Source: an uncultured Allomuricauda sp.
Lineage (GTDB): Bacteria; Bacteroidota; Bacteroidia; Flavobacteriales; Flavobacteriaceae
Assembly: GCF_947495325.1 (NCBI RefSeq)
Contig: NZ_CANLYK010000004.1
Location: 62,001-126,000 of the forward strand
Reading direction: 5' to 3'
DNA length: 64,000 nt
Positions 44,877 through 52,898 of the stretch are shown one piece after another. Within the stretch, counting starts at the first letter, position 1. Every line of letters starts with the position of its first letter. The notes under the pieces are model-generated. The model was not told the DNA's origin. It made no database searches and saw only the letters and a program-made list of their open reading frames with translations. The position numbers and the translations under genes were made by a program.

Positions 44877-45701
44877 ATGGCAAAGATTACCGCCGCAGAA
44901 GTAAATAAATTAAGAAAGACCACCGGAGCTGGAATGATGGATTGCAAAAATGCTTTGGTTGAAGCTGATGGTGATTTTGAAAAAGCAATAGAGATCCTTA
45001 GAAAAAAAGGACAAAAAGTAGCTGCCAAAAGAGCGGACAGAGATTCCTCTGAGGGTGCAGCTATTGCCAAGGTAAGTAACGATAATTCAAATGGGATAAT
45101 CATCTCTTTGAACTGTGAGACCGACTTTGTTGCAAAAAACGAAACCTTTGTAACCCTTGCAAATGATTTGGCTGACCTTGCTTTGGGCTTTTCCAGTAAA
45201 GATGATTTCTTGGCTGCCTCTTTCAATGGAATGAGTGTTGCTGAAAAGTTGACCGAGCAAACCGGCGTTATTGGAGAAAAAATTGAAATTGGAAGCTTTG
45301 AAAAATTAGAAGCTCCTTTTGTAGGTTCCTATATTCATGCTGGTAACAAGATTGCAACTTTGGTTGGTTTGTCAGCCGCAGTTGATGGTGCTCCAGAAGC
45401 CGCAAAAGATGTTGCTATGCAAGCTGCCGCAATGAATCCGGTTGCTTTGAATGAAGAAGGTGTTGATCAATCCATTATAGATAAAGAGATTGAGATTGCT
45501 AAAGACCAATTGCGTCAAGAAGGTAAGCCTGAAGCTATGCTTGAAAACATTGCAAAAGGTAAATTGAAGCGTTTCTTTAAGGACAATACCTTGGTAAACC
45601 AGACCTTCATAAAAGACAATAAGCAAAGTGTTGCACAATACGTGAAGTCTGTTGATTCCAATTTGGAAGTTACAGGATTCCAAAGAGTGGCATTGGGATA
45701 A
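44877..45701 (+). CDS. tsf: Elongation factor Ts
   Basis: EF-Ts exchanges GDP for GTP on EF-Tu. The 274-residue product has the N-terminal UBA-like helix bundle (VNKLRKTTGAGMMDCKNALV), the TDFVAKN motif that inserts into EF-Tu (NCETDFVAKNETF), and the core ending KRFFKDNTLVNQTFIKDNKQ. Length is normal. It follows rpsB in the near-universal order. Unlike in most bacteria, pyrH does not follow directly: an antisense sigma-factor cassette intervenes and a strong terminator ends the transcript here. Confidence 0.98.
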   Translation: MAKITAAEVNKLRKTTGAGMMDCKNALVEADGDFEKAIEILRKKGQKVAAKRADRDSSEGAAIAKVSNDNSNGIIISLNCETDFVAKNETFVTLANDLADLALGFSSKDDFLAASFNGMSVAEKLTEQTGVIGEKIEIGSFEKLEAPFVGSYIHAGNKIATLVGLSAAVDGAPEAAKDVAMQAAAMNPVALNEEGVDQSIIDKEIEIAKDQLRQEGKPEAMLENIAKGKLKRFFKDNTLVNQTFIKDNKQSVAQYVKSVDSNLEVTGFQRVALG

Positions 45702-45721
45702 TCCAATTATTATAAGATTAC

Positions 45722-45753
45722 AAAAGCCCGCTTCCTAAAGGAAGCGGGCTTTT
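45722..45753. terminator. Bidirectional terminator after tsf
   Basis: A 14-bp stem, AAAAGCCCGCTTCC with GGAAGCGGGCTTTT, around TAAA, between convergent tsf and the second DUF4097 gene. One of the strongest hairpins in the window. Confidence 0.95.
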
Positions 45754-45779
45754 TATTTGTAGTACAACTAGTGGTGGTC

Positions 45780-46589
45780 TTATTTTGATTTTATCAAAAT
45801 ATCGCCATTAAAGGTTTTAAAGAGCATTTCGGGTCCACCCCCATTTATCTTACCCCTCACCCACTGTTCCAGCTTAACTTTATATGTGCCTGATGAGCTA
45901 TTTTTATTCACTTCAGGTTTATTTACCACAACCTGCATATCAAAATCTGTAAAAATCTCTCCCATATCGGACTTTGCCTTTACATCAGCTTTTAATGAGC
46001 TTGGAAAGATAATCTCTACATCACCATTTAAACTACTAAAAGCCATATTGGCATCGCTATCAATACTATTGAATTCAACCTTTATATCTCCATTAACAGT
46101 ATCTGTGGAAGCGGAACCACTTACGGATTTCAAAGTTATTTCACCATTAACATTACTGATTTCCATTTCTCCATTAACTCCTATAACGGAAATGTCGCCA
46201 TCATTGACAGTAGATAGTTTAAGTGAAAAGTCCTTAGGCACTTTTACATCCAAATTCGTAATCTTATTCCACTGTTCATTAATAATGTGAACCACATTGT
46301 TCTTTTCCTCCGCACCTATATTTAAAGAGGAACCTTCAATGCGTTTCATGCCCTCTCTATTATTCTTTTCTTTATAATGATGTTTTTCACTCCCAAAGGA
46401 TGCCTTTACAACCACTTCCTTCCCTTCGTAAGCTGCTACGCTTATAGAACCAGAGATTTGATCTACAACCAATTTTCCTGGACTGCTTGGATTACTTAAA
46501 GGAACCGAAAATAGATTTATACTTTTTTCCTGCGCCGATAAATTACTTGTAAAAAATGCAACAGCAATTAGTAGTATTATTTTTTTCAT
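45780..46589 (-). CDS. Secreted DUF4097-type beta-strand repeat protein (second copy)
   Basis: The 269-residue product has a Sec signal (MKKIILLIAVAFFTSNLSAQ) and then a run of short repeated beta strands of the DUF4097 kind, with recurring NGE/NGD turns: VNDGDISVIGVNGEMEIS, NVNGEITLKSVSGS, TVNGDIKVEF and SLNGDVEIIF, ending TFNGDILIKSK. It should form a single-stranded right-handed beta solenoid in the envelope. The frame opens at 46622 but the ATG at 46589 starts the signal peptide. It begins 4 bases after the stop of its paralogue upstream and shares the block GEIFTDFDM with it. Last gene of the sigma-factor cassette. Molecular function unknown. Confidence 0.82.
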   Translation of the reverse strand: MKKIILLIAVAFFTSNLSAQEKSINLFSVPLSNPSSPGKLVVDQISGSISVAAYEGKEVVVKASFGSEKHHYKEKNNREGMKRIEGSSLNIGAEEKNNVVHIINEQWNKITNLDVKVPKDFSLKLSTVNDGDISVIGVNGEMEISNVNGEITLKSVSGSASTDTVNGDIKVEFNSIDSDANMAFSSLNGDVEIIFPSSLKADVKAKSDMGEIFTDFDMQVVVNKPEVNKNSSSGTYKVKLEQWVRGKINGGGPEMLFKTFNGDILIKSK

Positions 46590-46593
46590 GACA

Positions 46594-47454
46594 TTATATT
46601 TTTTTGATGAATACATTTCCATTTAAAGTTTCAAAGTCAAATTCAACTTGACCACTTCCAATTTGCACAACAGGTTTGGCCTCAAATTTGTATTTCGCCT
46701 TACCTCCCTGTTCTTTATTGGTTTTCATAAATTGTTTGTTAATATCAAAATCCGTGAACATTTCCCCGTTCATGCTTTTAAAGGAAATATTTGCCGATAG
46801 TGCTTTTTGGTATGATATATTGATGTCTCCATTCAAAGAATAATATTTCGAAGGACTTTTTGGGTTTTCGGTATACGAAATATTAACAGCCCCATTGATA
46901 CAATTTACCTTCGTTTTTCCTGTAACATTACTGAGCGTAATCCCTCCATTTACATTTTCTGCCTGTAAATAAGTTCCCTTGGTGTTTTTAACTGAAACTT
47001 CACCATTGTTCACTGTACTTACATTAATCTGGACCGAATAAGGCACCTTGATTTTAAAGTCCATTTGATGTTCATAAGGCGGTTCTTGATAATTATTGCA
47101 CCAGTTATATTTAAGTTGATTTTTATCAAACTCAATATAAGGTGCATCGGGGTGCAAGAATACCTTATCATCCTCCTGAATAACTTGAAGTGATAGTTCT
47201 TGTTTTCCCAACTCCAAATCCGTGGAGTCGTCGGCCGTAATTGTTTTTTCAACAGCAACCATAATCGTACTTCCGCTATACCCTTCCACCGAAATAGAAC
47301 CAAAAACATTTTTTACTATTATCGTATTTTCCGTACTGTTGGAAAACGGTATTTCTTTTTTAATTACCTCTGTAAATTCCCCTTTCTGTGCTTCTGTGCA
47401 TTGTATGCCTACCAATGAGGATAGACATACCATAAAAATTAATTGCTTCATCAT
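46594..47454 (-). CDS. Secreted DUF4097-type beta-strand repeat protein (first copy)
   Basis: The 286-residue product is a paralogue of the next gene. It has a Sec signal (MKQLIFMVCLSSLVGIQC, probably cut after TEAQ; the lipobox is poor) followed by the repeat pattern VNNGEVSVKNTKGTYL, NVNGGITLSNVTGK, CINGAVNISY and SLNGDINISY, the block GEMFTDFDI and the end TLNGNVFIKK. The two proteins align along their length, so the pair arose by tandem duplication. Two ATG codons stand at the start (47454 and 47451). It is the third gene of the ECF sigma cassette, 58 bases after the HEAT-repeat gene. It may sense or respond to envelope stress; that is inference. Confidence 0.82.
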   Translation of the reverse strand: MMKQLIFMVCLSSLVGIQCTEAQKGEFTEVIKKEIPFSNSTENTIIVKNVFGSISVEGYSGSTIMVAVEKTITADDSTDLELGKQELSLQVIQEDDKVFLHPDAPYIEFDKNQLKYNWCNNYQEPPYEHQMDFKIKVPYSVQINVSTVNNGEVSVKNTKGTYLQAENVNGGITLSNVTGKTKVNCINGAVNISYTENPKSPSKYYSLNGDINISYQKALSANISFKSMNGEMFTDFDINKQFMKTNKEQGGKAKYKFEAKPVVQIGSGQVEFDFETLNGNVFIKKI

Positions 47455-47512
47455 TTTTAAATTTGACTGTTCGTGATTTGATTTGTTCCAAATAGGACGA
47501 TTGATAAATAAA

Positions 47513-48307
47513 CTAGATTATTGATTCTATAGAATGCTCTATTTTTTTCTTGACCGTGGTATCCAATTGTTTTTCTTTTAATAGTTGTTTAAATGGTTCT
47601 ATTGATGCTTTTTCTTGTAAGGCAACCATAAGATTTGCCAATGTTATCTGCAAGATTGGGGATTCTTGATTAGGTATTGACTGTACCAATCCTTGACGAA
47701 CCAATGGATTGTCCACATAATTTGTCAACGACTCTATTGCTGCCAATCTAACATTTACATTAGAATCCTTATTTAAGGTTTGCAGCAACGCTTTGACCAC
47801 CATTTCATCAACATCTCCAACTTTATTCGCCTCACTAACTCCTTGCAATCGCTGATTAGCGGATGGTTGTTCTAAAAGGGTAAGAATCAACTTTTGACGT
47901 ACATCATCCGTTTCCGCATTGGACGCAGCAACTTCAATTGTATTCGTACTGTCAGAAGAATTCATATAATATCCAATTCCTAGGCCCAGCCCCAACAAAA
48001 GCACACCATAAGCCAATTGCGGTTTAAAAATTCCAGACAATCCTTGTAAAAACATACTCCAACCGCTTTTCTTAACCGTATTCTCCACTTCTTTGTTGAG
48101 CATATTAAAAAAGGTGTCATCCATTTTCGCAGAAGGTTCAGGGGTTTTCAACTCCTTCACCATCTTCCAAGTATCCACCAACTCATCAAACTGAGTTTGG
48201 TATTCAATATTTTCGTCTAAAAAAATTTTGAATTTTTTGCTATCCTCCTCAGACATAATTCCGGTCATATAATCCATGCATTGAAGCTCAAACTTTTCTT
48301 TATCCAT
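47513..48307 (-). CDS. Putative membrane anti-sigma factor with C-terminal HEAT repeats
   Basis: The 264-residue product has an N-terminal cytoplasmic segment of anti-sigma type (CMDYMTGIMSEEDSKKFKIF), but without the HxxxCxxC zinc motif, one membrane helix at about 95-115 (LAYGVLLLGLGLGIGYYM), and a periplasmic part of about 140 residues made of HEAT-like helix pairs (VVKALLQTLNKDSNVNVRLA, AAIESLTNYVDNPLVRQGLV). It starts 2 bases after the stop of the ECF sigma gene, so the two are translated together, the usual arrangement of sigma and anti-sigma. Binding of the sigma factor by the N-terminus and of an envelope ligand, perhaps the DUF4097 proteins, by the HEAT part is inference. Confidence 0.8.
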   Translation of the reverse strand: MDKEKFELQCMDYMTGIMSEEDSKKFKIFLDENIEYQTQFDELVDTWKMVKELKTPEPSAKMDDTFFNMLNKEVENTVKKSGWSMFLQGLSGIFKPQLAYGVLLLGLGLGIGYYMNSSDSTNTIEVAASNAETDDVRQKLILTLLEQPSANQRLQGVSEANKVGDVDEMVVKALLQTLNKDSNVNVRLAAIESLTNYVDNPLVRQGLVQSIPNQESPILQITLANLMVALQEKASIEPFKQLLKEKQLDTTVKKKIEHSIESII

Positions 48308-48309
48308 TT

Positions 48310-48864
48310 CTACCTTATTTCCAATTGTAAAAAAATTGTTCGTAAATCCTTTAGGGCTCTATGCACCCTTACTTTGGCAGCGCCTTCTGTACAACCAACA
48401 ATCTGTCCTATTTCGGCAAACTTCAAATCTCTATACTTACTTAAAATCAATAGTTCCCTTTTTTCCTTGGGTAATTTCTTCAAAGCCCGTTTCAACAAAA
48501 TCGTATTGCCCTCCATTTCAACTTTCTCATTTAGAAAATCATCAATCCCGGTTCTAACATCTTCAGGTGAAATTCCTTTTGAAACATTTTCCTTAACCGT
48601 CTTTTTATGATAATCGTAATTCACGTTTCTTGCCATCCTAAACATCCAAGCTGGAAATGAGCCATCACCTGTATACGACTCCTTATACTTTAGCATTCTT
48701 TCAAATACATTTTGAACCAAATCCTCACTAACTGAAGGGTTATTTCCCAAATTGTAAAAGAATCCGAACAATCTTTTTTTATGACGTTCGTACAGTAATC
48801 CCAGTTTATCCAAATCCCCAGATTTTACTTTGAGCATAAGAAAGTTGTCGGTTAGTGTCTGCAA
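48310..48864 (-). CDS. ECF-type RNA polymerase sigma factor
   Basis: The 184-residue product has sigma region 2 (LYERHKKRLFGFFYNLGNN, DLVQNVFERMLKYKESY, FPAWMFRMARNVNYDYHKK) and region 4 (LPKEKRELLILSKYRDLKFA, IGQIVGCTEGAAKVRVHRAL) with no region 3 or 1.1, the ECF layout. It leads a four-gene minus-strand operon with a HEAT-repeat anti-sigma-like protein and two secreted DUF4097 proteins. Such sigma factors usually direct their own operon. The 164-base gap to divergent pyrH should hold its promoter; no sigma-A consensus is visible on this strand, which would fit an autoregulated promoter. Confidence 0.93.
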   Translation of the reverse strand: MQTLTDNFLMLKVKSGDLDKLGLLYERHKKRLFGFFYNLGNNPSVSEDLVQNVFERMLKYKESYTGDGSFPAWMFRMARNVNYDYHKKTVKENVSKGISPEDVRTGIDDFLNEKVEMEGNTILLKRALKKLPKEKRELLILSKYRDLKFAEIGQIVGCTEGAAKVRVHRALKDLRTIFLQLEIR

Positions 48865-49028
48865 TTTGATTTTCTTGTTTTGGCTTGTTGAAGGATATAC
48901 TTTGGTTTTCCAAAAAGGTTACAGAATGTATGATTTTTTTTATTATTATATTCTTGAATCATATCTTTTTACAATAATTCTTCATAAATATTTTTGATTA
49001 TTTTTGTCCGGACTTCAAGATATCCTCA

Positions 49029-49736
49029 ATGCAATACAAAAGAATTTTATTAAAATTAAGCGGAGAAGCCCTAATGGGTGAACAGCAATATGGAATTGAC
49101 CCAATACGTCTTTCAGAATACGCAGAAGACATTAAGGCGGTCATTGCCAAAGGTATTGAAGTCGCTATAGTTATTGGTGGAGGTAATATTTTTAGGGGAC
49201 TGTCGGGTGCAAGCCAAGGTATGGATCGTGTACAAGGCGACCATATGGGCATGCTGGCAACCGTAATCAATGGTTTGGCACTTCAAAGTGCATTGGAACT
49301 TCAGGGTGTTGAAACCAGACTGCAATCCGCCATAAAAATCAATGAAGTTGCAGAACCTTTTATTAGACGGAGAGCAATACGGCATTTGGAAAAAGGAAGA
49401 GTTGTTATTTTTGGGGGCGGTACTGGAAATCCGTATTTCACCACAGATTCTGCAGCAGTTTTGAGAGCTATTGAAATAAAAGCTGATGTTATTCTTAAGG
49501 GAACACGAGTGGATGGAATCTATACTTCTGACCCTGAAAAAGATAAAAATGCCACTAAGTTTGACTCCATTTCTTTTAACGAAGTCCTTTCTAAGGGATT
49601 AAAGGTCATGGATACAACGGCCTTTACTTTAAGCCAAGAAAACGAACTTCCAATTGTGGTCTTTGATATGAATACAAGGGGGAATCTAATGAAATTGGTT
49701 TCTGGAGAGAACATTGGAACGGTTGTAAATCTTTAA
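49029..49736 (+). CDS. pyrH: UMP kinase
   Basis: PyrH phosphorylates UMP to UDP in pyrimidine nucleotide synthesis. The 235-residue product has the amino-acid-kinase fold: [70 protein letters not shown] and [16 protein letters not shown]. Length is normal. It is the first gene of pyrH-frr, 41 bases before frr, and is divergent from the ECF sigma gene. A 7-bp hairpin lies in the pyrH-frr gap. Confidence 0.98.
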   Translation: MQYKRILLKLSGEALMGEQQYGIDPIRLSEYAEDIKAVIAKGIEVAIVIGGGNIFRGLSGASQGMDRVQGDHMGMLATVINGLALQSALELQGVETRLQSAIKINEVAEPFIRRRAIRHLEKGRVVIFGGGTGNPYFTTDSAAVLRAIEIKADVILKGTRVDGIYTSDPEKDKNATKFDSISFNEVLSKGLKVMDTTAFTLSQENELPIVVFDMNTRGNLMKLVSGENIGTVVNL

Positions 49737-49737
49737 A

Positions 49738-49759
49738 TTGGTATAGCCTTTGATACCAA
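49738..49759 (+). other. Intercistronic hairpin between pyrH and frr
   Basis: TTGGTAT and ATACCAA form a 7-bp stem with an 8-base loop just past the pyrH stop. It lacks a U run, so it is more likely an RNA stability or processing element than a terminator. Confidence 0.4.
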
Positions 49760-49777
49760 CTATTAAAATTTAAAATT

Positions 49778-50332
49778 ATGAACGAAGAAGTAACTTTTAT
49801 CATTGACAGTACTAAGGAAAGTATGGATGGCAGTATTACTCATTTGGAAAAGGCTTTAATCAAGATACGTGCAGGTAAAGCTAGTCCCGTAATGCTATCA
49901 ACTGTTATGATAGAATATTATGGTTCCATAACCCCTCTTTCGCAAGTATCGAATATTAATACTCCCGATGCAAGGACTATTTCTGTTCAACCATGGGAAA
50001 AAAGTATTCTTCAGGATATAGAGACAGCCATCACAAACTCAAATTTGGGCTTTAATCCAATGAACAATGGTGAAATGATTATTATCAACGTTCCACCATT
50101 GACTGAAGAACGTAGGGTACAATTGGTAAAGCAGGCAAAAGCTGAAGCTGAGGATGCAAAAGTAAGTATCCGAAGTGCAAGACAGGAAGCCAACAAGGAA
50201 CTTAAAGGTTTGGAAATTTCTGAAGATTTGCGAAAAAATGCTGAAGTGGATGTTCAAGAGCTCACAGATACCTACAGCAAAAAAGTTGATGCTATCCTAA
50301 CAGTGAAGGAAGCAGAAATAATGAAAGTTTAA
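49778..50332 (+). CDS. frr: Ribosome recycling factor
   Basis: RRF splits post-termination ribosomes together with EF-G. The 184-residue product has the expected tRNA-like two-domain layout: KALIKIRAGKASPVMLSTVM, VEYYG-type IEYYGSITPLSQVSNI, ISVQPWEKSILQDIETAI, NNGEMIIINVPPLTEERRVQ and the C-terminal helix with EVDVQELTDTYSKKVDAI. Length is normal. Second gene of pyrH-frr. Confidence 0.98.
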   Translation: MNEEVTFIIDSTKESMDGSITHLEKALIKIRAGKASPVMLSTVMIEYYGSITPLSQVSNINTPDARTISVQPWEKSILQDIETAITNSNLGFNPMNNGEMIIINVPPLTEERRVQLVKQAKAEAEDAKVSIRSARQEANKELKGLEISEDLRKNAEVDVQELTDTYSKKVDAILTVKEAEIMKV

Positions 50333-50385
50333 ATTTCATCCAAATTTACGATTGGCTTTCTTTAGGAACACCGCTCATCATTCTC

Positions 50386-50393
50386 TACCTTTG
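50386..50393 (+). promoter_or_regulatory. Candidate -7 element of the MMPL transporter gene
   Basis: TACCTTTG matches TAnnTTTG 18 bases before the start at 50411. The -33 region only offers TTTA, so this is a partial promoter. Confidence 0.4.
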
Positions 50394-50410
50394 CCGCCAA
50401 TAAAACCTAT

Positions 50411-52807
50411 ATGGTAGCAAAGCTCACTAAAGGATTTTGGCCAAAGGTCGCAAGCATTATTCTAAGAAATAGGATTCTTATTCTTCTTGGTGTTGCCGCT
50501 TTTACGGTTTTTTTGGGCCTTCAGTGGAAAAACATGCAGTTTTCCAATACCGAAGCCAATATTCTGCCAGATGACCATCCAGCCACCATACAATACAATG
50601 CCTTTAAAAATATTTTTGGTGAAGAAGGAAATGCAATAGTTCTTGCCATCAGGGATTCATCACTCTTTACCCCAGAAAAATTTAACCGTTGGAATAAGCT
50701 AAGCAAGCAACTTGAGGCATTTCCAGAAATAGATTTTGTAGTATCTACCGACAACCTAAAAGTTTTGGTAAAGGATAATGATAAGCAAGAGTTTATCATG
50801 AAACCTTTTATTGAGAATCAACCAGAAACCAAAGAGGAAGTAGAAAAGCTTAAAAATCACCTTTTCAATGAGCTTCCTTTTTACGACAATCTTATTTATA
50901 ATCCGGAAAGCGGAACCATCCAGACCATTGCCTATTTGGACAAGGATATTATGAACACCGCCGTTCGGAATGAGTTTATCCTTAACGATCTTGCAGATCT
51001 TGTTGACAGTTTTGAAGAAGAAACCAATCTTGATGTACGCGTATCTGGCATGCCTTACATCCGTACTTGGAACACAAAATCCATTGTTGATGAAATTGGA
51101 ATCTTTATTGTTGCCGCATTACTGGTCACCTCAATTATATTTTTCTTCTTTTTCAGAAGTTTTAGGGCCACTTTAATTTCAATGTGCGTGGTGATAATTG
51201 GTGTTATGTGGGCCTTCGGGATCTTAGGTCTCTTGCGTTATGAAATCACGATTCTTACGGCGCTTATCCCTCCTCTAATTATTGTAATTGGGATTCCCAA
51301 CTGCATTTTCTTAATCAACAAATACCAACAAGAGGTCAAAAAACATGGGAATCAGGCGTTATCATTACAACGTGTCATTTCCAAAATTGGCAATGCCACC
51401 CTTATGACCAATATTACCACGGCTTCGGGTTTTGCGACATTTATCATTTTGGATAGTGATTTACTTAAGGAATTTGGCATTGTAGCCTCAATAAACATTA
51501 TTGGAATTTTTATCTTATCGCTGTTGATTATCCCAATTGTCTACAGCTTTATGCCACTTCCAAAGAACAAACATTTAAAACATCTCAATAAAAAATGGAT
51601 TGACATCTTTGTCAATTGGATGGAACGTATGGTTCGGCATCACCGTATAGGTGTTTATATTACCTCCGTCATCGTTTTGGTATTGAGTATTGTTGGAATA
51701 TATCAAATAGAGATTACCGGAAGTAGGATTGAAGATTTGCCCAAAGACACGCATTATTTTAAAGATATCCGCTTTTTTGAGGAAGAGTTTGATGGAATCA
51801 TGCCAATGGAAATTGTGGTAGACACCAAGAAAAAGAATGGGGCCATAAAACCTGCAACTTTAAGGCGAATGGATCAATTGGGGACAATTATTGAAGAAAC
51901 ACCGGAACTTTCCAAACCAATATCCTTGGTAAATCTAATTAAGTATTCCAAACAGGCTTTCTATAATGGAATCCCTAAATATTACCAATTACCAACATCA
52001 CAGGAAAATACATTTATAATGGATGTGGCCAGAAAATCTTCCAATGATGGAAACATTCTGGAAAGCTTTGTGGATAGTACGGGCCAAACAGCACGCATAA
52101 CAACCTATTTACGCGATGTTAAAATTGATCGCATGGAAGAAATTGAGCAAGACATGCAACAATCTATTGCCAAACTTTTTCCCGCCGAACGGTTTAACGT
52201 CTTTATTACAGGAAAAGCGTTGTTATTTTTAAAAGGCACTAAATATCTGGTCAAAAATTTATTGCTTTCATTGGCACTAGCCATCGGACTAATTTCCCTG
52301 TTTATGGCTTATTTATTCCGTTCCTTTAGAATGATTATAATTTCCTTGGTTCCTAACCTCCTTCCATTGGTAATTACGGCAGGATTAATGGGCTATCTGG
52401 GAGTTCCTATAAAACCCTCAACAATTCTAGTATTCAGTATTGCATTTGGAATTTCTGTGGATGATACAATTCATTTTCTAGCAAAGTATAGGCAGGAACT
52501 GGCTGCAAATCGGTGGCAAATTAAAAAATCTGTTTACGCCGCACTTCGTGAAACCGGTGTAAGCATGTTCTACACTTCCATTGTACTTTTCTTTGGGTTC
52601 TCCGTTTTTATAATTTCAAGTTTTGGCGGAACAAAAGCTTTAGGAGGATTGGTTTCGGCTACTTTACTTTTTGCAATGCTTGCCAACCTTGTTTTACTTC
52701 CATCATTATTGCTTTCGTTAGAAAGAAGTATTGCCAACAAGGAAGTACTCAAAAAACCACAGATAGATATCTTGCCAAAAGACGAGGTCAACCTCAAGGA
52801 CAAATAG
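50411..52807 (+). CDS. MMPL/RND-superfamily transporter
   Basis: The 798-residue product has the two-fold RND design: one membrane helix, a periplasmic domain (about 45-225), five helices, a second helix and periplasmic domain (about 420-610), then five more helices, twelve in all. Conserved pieces are FFFFFRSFRATLISMCVVII, LLRYEITILTALIPPLIIVI and the matching second-half FGISVDDTIHFLAKYRQEL, whose two Asp sit where RND proteins carry proton-relay acids. The size and the lack of a membrane-fusion partner put it with the MMPL or hopanoid-transporter-like group, which export lipids, rather than with drug efflux pumps. Substrate unknown. It stands between frr and asnS on the same strand. Confidence 0.88.
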   Translation: MVAKLTKGFWPKVASIILRNRILILLGVAAFTVFLGLQWKNMQFSNTEANILPDDHPATIQYNAFKNIFGEEGNAIVLAIRDSSLFTPEKFNRWNKLSKQLEAFPEIDFVVSTDNLKVLVKDNDKQEFIMKPFIENQPETKEEVEKLKNHLFNELPFYDNLIYNPESGTIQTIAYLDKDIMNTAVRNEFILNDLADLVDSFEEETNLDVRVSGMPYIRTWNTKSIVDEIGIFIVAALLVTSIIFFFFFRSFRATLISMCVVIIGVMWAFGILGLLRYEITILTALIPPLIIVIGIPNCIFLINKYQQEVKKHGNQALSLQRVISKIGNATLMTNITTASGFATFIILDSDLLKEFGIVASINIIGIFILSLLIIPIVYSFMPLPKNKHLKHLNKKWIDIFVNWMERMVRHHRIGVYITSVIVLVLSIVGIYQIEITGSRIEDLPKDTHYFKDIRFFEEEFDGIMPMEIVVDTKKKNGAIKPATLRRMDQLGTIIEETPELSKPISLVNLIKYSKQAFYNGIPKYYQLPTSQENTFIMDVARKSSNDGNILESFVDSTGQTARITTYLRDVKIDRMEEIEQDMQQSIAKLFPAERFNVFITGKALLFLKGTKYLVKNLLLSLALAIGLISLFMAYLFRSFRMIIISLVPNLLPLVITAGLMGYLGVPIKPSTILVFSIAFGISVDDTIHFLAKYRQELAANRWQIKKSVYAALRETGVSMFYTSIVLFFGFSVFIISSFGGTKALGGLVSATLLFAMLANLVLLPSLLLSLERSIANKEVLKKPQIDILPKDEVNLKDK

Positions 52808-52848
52808 CACCGCGGACATCTAATAAATATGCAGGTTCCATTGCTATC

Positions 52849-52864
52849 GTTTTTGATCAAAAAC
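52849..52864. promoter_or_regulatory. 16-base perfect palindrome before asnS
   Basis: GTTTTTGATCAAAAAC is fully self-complementary and lies in the 91-base MMPL/asnS gap, 35 bases before the asnS start. It could be an operator for a dimeric regulator or chance in AT-rich DNA; no regulator gene is adjacent. Confidence 0.35.
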
Positions 52865-52898
52865 CTATCTTTACCGCTTAATTTACTACAGCTTGAAA

